Part shown: one piece after another, positions 58,881 through 64,000 of the stretch
Position numbering within the stretch: position 1 is the first letter of the stretch
Layout: every line of letters starts with the position of its first letter
Assembly: GCF_000429685.1 (NCBI RefSeq)
Contig: NZ_AUCI01000014.1
Location: 1-64,000 of the forward strand
From: Salibacterium aidingense DSM 18341
GTDB lineage: Bacteria > Bacillota > Bacilli > Bacillales > Marinococcaceae
DNA length: 64,000 nucleotides
Direction of reading: 5' to 3'
The notes under the pieces: model-generated
What the model was told of the DNA's origin: nothing
The model's database searches: none
Seen by the model: the letters and a program-made list of their open reading frames with translations, nothing else
Position numbers and translations under genes: made by a program

Positions 58881-59753
58881 TCAAACTTTCAGCTCGTTTA
58901 CCTGGACAAAGATAGGCCGCTCATTGGGCGTAGTGTTTGGGGCGTGTAAAGCCAACCGCAGATTGTTTTCAAAATCCCGGAACAGCATGCCGTGGCCGCC
59001 GTCGTTTGTATATACCGGCTGTGGTCTGTGTTCCCAGGGGCCGGTAATGTGGCCGCTGATAGATTTGGAGATACCCAACGCATAGGCGTTTTCCCTAAAA
59101 CTGGACCAGAGCAGAAGAAGGTCATCATTTGTATTTTTATAAAGGAACGGACCGTCCGTCACATAATTGCTGACAGATGTTTTGTGGCGGGGATGTTGAA
59201 AAGGGGTGGGCCAGGGCACCTCGGAAGCGCGGAATAATAGTTCCGGCTCTCCATCTCTTTCTTTTAAGTCCCTTGTCATGGGAACGGCACATATTTCGCC
59301 ATCCCCGACCTGCACCCATTCGTGACAAAAAACCATCCACGGTTTTTCCTTCTCATCCACATACAGGGTCCCATCGAGTGAAAACCAGGAGGCAGGGGTA
59401 ATGGGACCGTCGCTGTGCGGAAGAAACGGCCCCAGTAAATCATTGGATTTCAACACAGCAGTACCGCGTTTGTTATTGTCTTTTCGTAAAAAGGTGGAAA
59501 ACATATAATAGTCTCCGTTATAGGGATATACCTCCGGAGCCCAGAAGTTATCCTCGGAAAAAAAGGAAGTTTCCGGCCGGAAGACGGGGAAAGGGCCCTC
59601 CCAATTCTCAAGGTCCTTTCCTATATAAACATCAAATCCCGTTCCTTTTCCCCATATGTCAGGGTCCGTGCTGCCGAATAGATAATATTTCTTCTCTTCC
59701 GGCTCCGGGTACACAAACGGATCCCGGATTTGTATCTCGTGGTTCTTGACCAT
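58881..59753 (-). CDS. GH43-type five-bladed beta-propeller glycosidase
   Basis: A 290-residue cytoplasmic protein resembling GH43/GH32-clan hydrolases. The general-base Asp is probably Asp11 in QIRDPFVYP, and further blades start with DNFWAPEVYPY, SLDGTLYVDE and YVTDGPFLYK. CHEWVQVGDGEI may supply the acid Glu. It lacks a signal peptide, so it acts on imported oligosaccharide. Arabinose- or xylose-containing substrates are typical for the family but not proven here. ATG at 59753 behind AAAGGAG on the minus strand. Confidence 0.85.
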   Translation of the reverse strand: MVKNHEIQIRDPFVYPEPEEKKYYLFGSTDPDIWGKGTGFDVYIGKDLENWEGPFPVFRPETSFFSEDNFWAPEVYPYNGDYYMFSTFLRKDNNKRGTAVLKSNDLLGPFLPHSDGPITPASWFSLDGTLYVDEKEKPWMVFCHEWVQVGDGEICAVPMTRDLKERDGEPELLFRASEVPWPTPFQHPRHKTSVSNYVTDGPFLYKNTNDDLLLLWSSFRENAYALGISKSISGHITGPWEHRPQPVYTNDGGHGMLFRDFENNLRLALHAPNTTPNERPIFVQVNELKV

Positions 59754-59781
59754 AACGGTTTTCTCCTTTCCGCTAAAATCA

Positions 59782-60624
59782 TTACCCCTTTACTCCCGTG
59801 GTGGCAATCCCTTCCACAATCTGCCGCTGAAATAAGAAGAATAAGATCATGATCGGCAGCAGGGATAAAACGGACATCGCAAAAACCGCTCCCCACAACG
59901 ATTCTCCCTGCGAATCCAAAAATAAACGTAATCCTAAAGGCACGGTAAAGTTCTCCACGGTGTTCAAGTACAGGAGCTGACTGAAAAAGTCATCCCATGT
60001 CCAGATGAAAGTGAAAATGGCGGTAGTCAGCAGCGCCGGTTCCGCCAAAGGCAGAATGATGCGGGAATAGATTTGAAACGGGCCGCAGCCATCGATAATG
60101 GCACTTTCATCCAATTCTTTTGGGATTCCCCGGAAAAACTGCACCATCAAAAAAATGAAAAACGCATCGGTTGCTAAAAGCTTGGGCACGGTTAAGGGCA
60201 GGATCGTATTGATCCAGCCAAGGTTATGAAAGATGGCATACTGCGGTACCAATGTGACATGGGTGGGAAGCATGATGGTCAACAGCATGCAGGAAAAAAA
60301 CACTTTCTTCAGAGGAAAATCCAGCCTGGAAAAAGCAAAGGCTGCCATTGAACAGGTAAGAAGATTGCCCAGGACAGCAATAATACTTATTACAAAAGAA
60401 TTTTTGAAAAACAGGCCGAAGGTAACGTCCCCTACGGCATTCCACCCCTTTACATAGTTTTCAAGGGTAAATTCCGACGGCCATAACCCCGGCTCTGAAA
60501 AAATAAGGCTCTCCGGTTTTAAAGAACTCGCCAGCAGCCATATGATCGGGTACAGCATAACGAAACCAAAGATGATAATAAACGCATAGAGCAGGAATTT
60601 TCTAAGCGGTAAGGACCAAGTCAT
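59782..60624 (-). CDS. CUT1 sugar ABC transporter permease (MalG-type)
   Basis: Inner-membrane permease (280 aa, six helices) with the EAA loop DESAIIDGCGPFQIYSRIILPL, quoted as DESAIIDGCGPFQIY, that docks on the ATPase. It starts two bases after the partner permease stop, so they are coupled. No ATPase gene is present in the window; such CUT1 systems often share an MsmX-type ATPase encoded elsewhere. Confidence 0.95.
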   Translation of the reverse strand: MTWSLPLRKFLLYAFIIIFGFVMLYPIIWLLASSLKPESLIFSEPGLWPSEFTLENYVKGWNAVGDVTFGLFFKNSFVISIIAVLGNLLTCSMAAFAFSRLDFPLKKVFFSCMLLTIMLPTHVTLVPQYAIFHNLGWINTILPLTVPKLLATDAFFIFLMVQFFRGIPKELDESAIIDGCGPFQIYSRIILPLAEPALLTTAIFTFIWTWDDFFSQLLYLNTVENFTVPLGLRLFLDSQGESLWGAVFAMSVLSLLPIMILFFLFQRQIVEGIATTGVKG

Positions 60625-60626
60625 GT

Positions 60627-61517
60627 TCAGGACCCTCCATTTTCATAATGCACCCAATATTTTGATGAAAAGAAGATCAGGGCTGTTAACGTTGCTAATA
60701 CAAGGACCAGGATCCACGCCATCGCAGAGGCATAGCCCATTTCAAAGTAGGAAAAGCCTTTCTGATACAGCAGCAGGGTATAGAATAATGTAGAGCCGCT
60801 CGGTCCTCCAGTGCCTTCACTCACGATGTATGCCGGCGTGAATACCTGCAGCGCTTTAATTAATTCAATCACGAGATTAAACAGGATAACCGGGGTTAAC
60901 ATCGGAATCGTAATAGATTTAAATTGAGAAAATTTCCCGGCTCCATCTACCGCAGAGGCGTCATACAGTTCGCCTGGAATTTGCTTTAACCCGGCGAGAA
61001 AGATGACCATCGAAGCTCCAAACTGCCACACGGCTAAAATAATTAGCGTATACAGCGCGTAATCGGGGTGAGACACCCAGCTTCTTCCTTCAATTCCGAG
61101 AATGGCTAGAAAATCATTCACAATTCCTTCGAATCCAAAAATATTTTTCCAGAGCAGGGCAATCGCTACACTGCCGCCGAGCAGCGAGGGAATGTAATAA
61201 ACGGTCCGGTAAAGCCCGATCCCTTTTAAACCTTTGTTTAAGAGTAACGCAATGAACAACGCAAAAAATAACTGGCCCGGCACACCGATCAGAACAAAAC
61301 CTAAGGTCACGCGGACCGACTGCCAGAAATTCGAGTCCTGGAACATTTCAATAAAATTTTGCAGGCCCACCCATTCAGGTGCAGTCAACAGGTCATATTC
61401 TGTGAAGGACAAGTACAACGAGCTGACCATCGGTCCTAAGACAAGACCGAAGAAGCCGATAAGCCAAGGAAGTAAAAATAAATAAGCCGTAATGGTATTT
61501 TTTCGTATATGACGCAT
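60627..61517 (-). CDS. CUT1 sugar ABC transporter permease (MalF-type)
   Basis: Partner permease (296 aa, six helices) with the EAA motif YDASAVDGAGKFSQFKSITIPML, quoted as YDASAVDGAGKFSQF. It lies downstream of the binding-protein gene after a hairpin. The N-terminal helix is preceded by RKNTITAYLFLLPWLIGFFG, typical of this class. Confidence 0.95.
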   Translation of the reverse strand: MRHIRKNTITAYLFLLPWLIGFFGLVLGPMVSSLYLSFTEYDLLTAPEWVGLQNFIEMFQDSNFWQSVRVTLGFVLIGVPGQLFFALFIALLLNKGLKGIGLYRTVYYIPSLLGGSVAIALLWKNIFGFEGIVNDFLAILGIEGRSWVSHPDYALYTLIILAVWQFGASMVIFLAGLKQIPGELYDASAVDGAGKFSQFKSITIPMLTPVILFNLVIELIKALQVFTPAYIVSEGTGGPSGSTLFYTLLLYQKGFSYFEMGYASAMAWILVLVLATLTALIFFSSKYWVHYENGGS

Positions 61518-61551
61518 GAATAACTCCCCTATGCACGGAAATGAATGAGGG

Positions 61552-61576
61552 AGGATCGGAGTAAAAGTCCGATCCT
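61552..61576 (-). other. hairpin between binding-protein and permease genes
   Basis: AGGATCGGA and TCCGATCCT form a perfect 9-base stem with a 7-base loop just after the binding-protein stop. No T tract follows on the minus strand. Such intercistronic hairpins can leave more binding protein than permease by limiting read-through or protecting the upstream message. Confidence 0.65.
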
Positions 61577-61582
61577 TCTAGA

Positions 61583-62890
61583 TTAATCCTCGGTATTATT
61601 TTCCACAATCTCTTGCAGAGACTGCCAATATTCTGCTGCCCCTTCTTCAATACTGATTTGATCAAAGGCAATGCTTTCGCTCATTTCCTGGAAAAGGGCT
61701 TCCGTTTCATTGTAGCCGGGAAGATTAGGCACGTACGGGGAATCAGAAGTGCTGCTGACCCAGTCCACATATTCATACATGACCTTGTCTTCCTCTGAGG
61801 CAGACTCTATTAAATTTGCCCTTACTTCTGCGTTCACCGGGACTCCCCGGTTGCTGCCTAAAATCTCGGTGGCCTCCGGATCATTAACCATAAAATCCAG
61901 AAATTCAGCCACTTCCTGCGGGTGCTCGGTTTCCGAATAACCGGCCATAAATTGGCTCGGTCTCAAGGAAACACCGTGCCGGCCTTCTTCATTATAGGGA
62001 TGAATATGGAACGCAAGGTCATCTTCGGTCGCGTTGTTATGCGCCCCGTATAAATTACTCGGAATGAGCTGCATCGCTACTTCTCCCTGTACGATCATAG
62101 ACTGTTCCGGCGTCGTAGAGGAAGCAGCCTGTATCTCGGGCAGTACCACTCCGCCGTGATCTCTAATGGCTTCCCAGTGGCTGAACCAGGCTTCTACATC
62201 CTCCTGATTAATCCCCAGTTCCCCATCTTCATGTAAAATCTTGCCGCGCTGATCCACAAAAATACCAAATCCGTTATGGTCAAAATATTCCGTTCCATAA
62301 ACGCCGTCTAAAGCCTCGGTTAACTCTGCCGCGGTTTGATCAAAATCGTCCCATGTCCATTCTTCCCCGGGGAGGGACACGTTTGCTTCTTCAAATAACG
62401 TCTCATTGATGAGAACCCCCCAGGCATTGGTTCCTAAGGTGACACCGTAAAACTGATCATCAAATGTTCCTGCCTCCACCATCGCTTCATCATGATTGCT
62501 GAGATCCAGTTCTTCCCCGACATAATCATCTAACGGCAGCACCACATCGCGGGAGACAAAGTCATTCAAGTTCCCGCCGTATTGAATAATATCCGGGGCA
62601 TTGCCGGCGGCAAACTGGGTGGAGAGCTGGTCAAAGTAACCGTCAAAGCCCGAATATTCCGCTTCTATCGTGACATCTGGATTTTTTTCTTCATAAAGCT
62701 CAATCATTTCGAGCGTTTGATCATGTCTTTCCTGGCCGCCCCACCACGCCACACGCAATTCGATCTGATCTGCATCGGAGGATTGGTCCTGTTCTTCCGA
62801 CTCACTATCGGCATTTTCTTCTCCGCCGCAGGCGCTTAATAGAAAGACACCCAGGAAAGAAAATATCAACCCCCTGTTTTTGATCTGCAT
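61583..62890 (-). CDS. CUT1 extracellular sugar-binding lipoprotein
   Basis: Solute-binding protein (435 aa) that delivers sugar to the permease pair. The signal peptide ends in LLSAC with lipid-modified Cys21, followed by a Ser/Glu/Asp-rich linker. The family core is clear: LRVAWWGGQERHDQTLEMI, APDIIQYG, AWGVLINETLFEEA and a late YWQSLQEIV. Many surface acids suit a salty medium. It is the first gene of the operon, behind AAAGGAGG and a good cre site 85 bases upstream. Ligand unknown. Confidence 0.94.
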   Translation of the reverse strand: MQIKNRGLIFSFLGVFLLSACGGEENADSESEEQDQSSDADQIELRVAWWGGQERHDQTLEMIELYEEKNPDVTIEAEYSGFDGYFDQLSTQFAAGNAPDIIQYGGNLNDFVSRDVVLPLDDYVGEELDLSNHDEAMVEAGTFDDQFYGVTLGTNAWGVLINETLFEEANVSLPGEEWTWDDFDQTAAELTEALDGVYGTEYFDHNGFGIFVDQRGKILHEDGELGINQEDVEAWFSHWEAIRDHGGVVLPEIQAASSTTPEQSMIVQGEVAMQLIPSNLYGAHNNATEDDLAFHIHPYNEEGRHGVSLRPSQFMAGYSETEHPQEVAEFLDFMVNDPEATEILGSNRGVPVNAEVRANLIESASEEDKVMYEYVDWVSSTSDSPYVPNLPGYNETEALFQEMSESIAFDQISIEEGAAEYWQSLQEIVENNTED

Positions 62891-62974
62891 CCCTTCATCT
62901 CCTCCTTTATCGTTGATTTCACAGGAATTCCCCTCCTTTCACCGGGTGATAGTAAATGTAAGGTAAGTGTAATA

Positions 62975-62988
62975 CGTAAACGCTTTCA
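62975..62988. promoter_or_regulatory. cre (CcpA) site upstream of the sugar operon
   Basis: On the minus strand TGAAAGCGTTTACG matches TGWAARCGYTWNCW at 13 of 14 positions. Its place 85 bases before the binding-protein gene suits carbon catabolite repression. The bases from here to 63225 hold no gene that I can support. Confidence 0.7.
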
Positions 62989-63225
62989 TTAAAATAAACA
63001 AATGTTATGATAGATGTAAGAAAAGTTAGAATTTAAAGATAAAGAAAGTCGGCGACGCAAGGTGAGAAGTTTTTCTTTTTTCGTAATCCAAAAGTAAGAT
63101 GCTGATGGCTGCCCCCCCAGGGCCCGGATGGCCTGGATGCTTAGGGAGCAGTAATTGGAGAGGACGCGAACGAGAGCCTTGACTTCGTTTCCTCGACCTT
63201 CACTGGCAGATCCAGCAGCAGTGGG

Positions 63226-63456
63226 GGAGGACGTGAACCACTGTTACGAAGCTCTTAGTGTCCTCCAACTTAGCTGTTGAACCCAATGGCAAAGGGATAA
63301 GAAAAGGGATTGGTTTCCAAACGATTTTGGGGCCCACAAAAAGCAAAAAAGGAAAGCCTCGTGATCTCCATTTCCCAGTGGAGGCCACGAGGACAAAGTG
63401 TTTTCGCACTGCTGTCCTCCAGTTTCCCAGCATGCCTTCCGCTAGACGGTATATCG
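63226..63456. repeat. dispersed intergenic repeat family B, copy B2
   Basis: Partner of 11135-11364: GGAGGACGT (63226-63234), AGTGTCCTCC (63257-63266), TTAGCTGTTGAACCCAA and TGTCCTCCAG (63413) keep the order and spacing of B1 within one base. The 41-base span of the first pair is identical. Its left motif (GGAGGACGT) no longer pairs perfectly with the right one, while in B1 it does. No coding frame is shared between the copies. Confidence 0.75.
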
Positions 63457-63540
63457 GATGCTTCCCTGTGCTGAAGACTTTGGATGAAATCAGCAGAAAG
63501 CTTCTGCCTGCGGCGAAAGCGCTGTAAAAGTAATCAAAAA

Positions 63541-63577
63541 AACAACCCTTCCAAAAAAGGAAGGGTCGTTTTTTTGA
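63541..63577. terminator. two-way terminator before the right-edge gene
   Basis: AACAACCCTTCC and GGAAGGGTCGTT form a strong stem with T runs on both sides, 10 bases after the stop codon of the leftward right-edge gene. Confidence 0.85.
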
Positions 63578-63579
63578 TA

Positions 63580-64000
63580 TTACTCCAGGTTTTCTAAATC
63601 TTCTTCTTCGATTTCTTCAAAGTCCTGCATTTGTTCTTCCTGCCAATCCATCAGCTCATCATAGGAGATGATGTCATCTTCGCTCTCCGGCAGGCCGTAT
63701 TCAAAGGTGACGTCCTCATTGAAGCCGCTGGAAGCAAGCCCATAGTTGAAACCAAAGGACATGTCGCCCTGCTCTTCATCGCTGTAGCTTACTTCGACTT
63801 CGCCGGCGTCATAGACAATGTTATTATCCTCATTAATCGCCTGATGCATTTCAAAGGTTTCGAGATTCAGATTTTCCAAGAGTTCTTCGATATCTTCTTC
63901 CGAAATGTCTTCTTCCGGAATCGCATTTTCTTCATCTAAGGCCTGCACGTTTGAGCCAACGGCACTGAAGACAGAAGACGCGGACCCCGGATTTTCAAGG
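63580..64000 (-). CDS. acidic protein, partial at the window edge
   Basis: C-terminal part (at least 140 residues) of a very acidic protein, read leftward and open to the right edge; an in-frame GTG at 63948 exists but the frame continues upstream through SVFSAVGSNVQAL, so it is probably internal. It is rich in Glu and Asp, with repeated E-E-D-x-E-x-L segments (EEDISEEDIEELLENLN) and a tail EEDLENLE. The central stretch EVEVSYSDEEQGDMSFGFNYG looks beta-rich. No family was recognised. Confidence 0.6.
   Translation of the reverse strand, partial: LENPGSASSVFSAVGSNVQALDEENAIPEEDISEEDIEELLENLNLETFEMHQAINEDNNIVYDAGEVEVSYSDEEQGDMSFGFNYGLASSGFNEDVTFEYGLPESEDDIISYDELMDWQEEQMQDFEEIEEEDLENLE

Overview
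The window looks like a chromosome segment of a moderately halophilic member of the Bacillaceae (Bacillota). Gene order follows the Bacillus subtilis chromosome from ywjG-spo0F to fabZ: spo0F, fbaA, transaldolase, murZ, glpX, rho, rpmE, tdk, then prfA, prmC, spoIIR, ywlC, mntP, ywlE, rpiB, ywlG, glyA, upp, the atp operon, ywzB, murA, spoIID, spoIIQ, spoIIID, mbl, flhO, flhP and fabZ. Endospore genes, strong AGGAGG-type ribosome binding sites, TTG/GTG starts and many intrinsic terminators fit this. Acidic extracytoplasmic proteins suggest a salty habitat. The ATP synthase mixes alkaliphile-like and neutralophile-like features. I cannot name the genus with confidence.

Layout. 1-8.75 kb: core metabolism, Spo0F and Rho block, with a zinc-free type B L31 gene at the rpmE position. 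9.1-15.6 kb: accessory insertion with an ECF sigma factor/anti-sigma/lipoprotein cassette, a CoA-disulfide reductase-like flavoprotein, a truncated nitronate monooxygenase and an S-layer-anchored protein. 15.7-25.7 kb: prfA to upp, with a chemoreceptor inserted between ywlE and rpiB. 25.8-28.1 kb: a secreted Vpr-like subtilase. 28.3-35.7 kb: the full atpZIBEFHAGDC operon. 35.7-41.8 kb: a long gene-poor gap, then ywzB, murA, spoIID and spoIIQ. 42.1-47.2 kb: a sodium:solute symporter module (60-aa membrane peptide, DUF4212 small subunit, symporter, cNMP/CBS/DUF294 protein, DnaQ-like exonuclease) inserted inside the sporulation block. 47.3-51.7 kb: spoIIID, mbl, flhO, flhP, an EpuA-like membrane protein, fabZ and a 56-aa membrane peptide. 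52-63 kb: a glycan-use locus with a YesMN-type two-component system, a six-hairpin glycosidase, and an operon for a CUT1 ABC importer, a GH43 enzyme and a Gfo/Idh oxidoreductase. The window ends inside an acidic protein of unknown function.

Working together. The sporulation genes span phosphorelay (spo0F), forespore-to-mother-cell signalling (spoIIR), engulfment (spoIID, spoIIQ) and mother-cell transcription (spoIIID). The glycan locus reads as sense, import, cleave and oxidise, with a good cre site in front of the binding-protein gene pointing to CcpA control.

The most unusual content is non-coding. At least three families of dispersed intergenic elements (A: about 145 bp with ATGTCCG motifs; B: about 230 bp with GGAGGAC/GTCCTCC arms; C: about 175 bp) occur in two or three copies each with closely conserved internal spacing. 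There is also a three-copy 55-bp tandem repeat and one large palindrome. No rRNA, tRNA, CRISPR array or transposase gene was seen.
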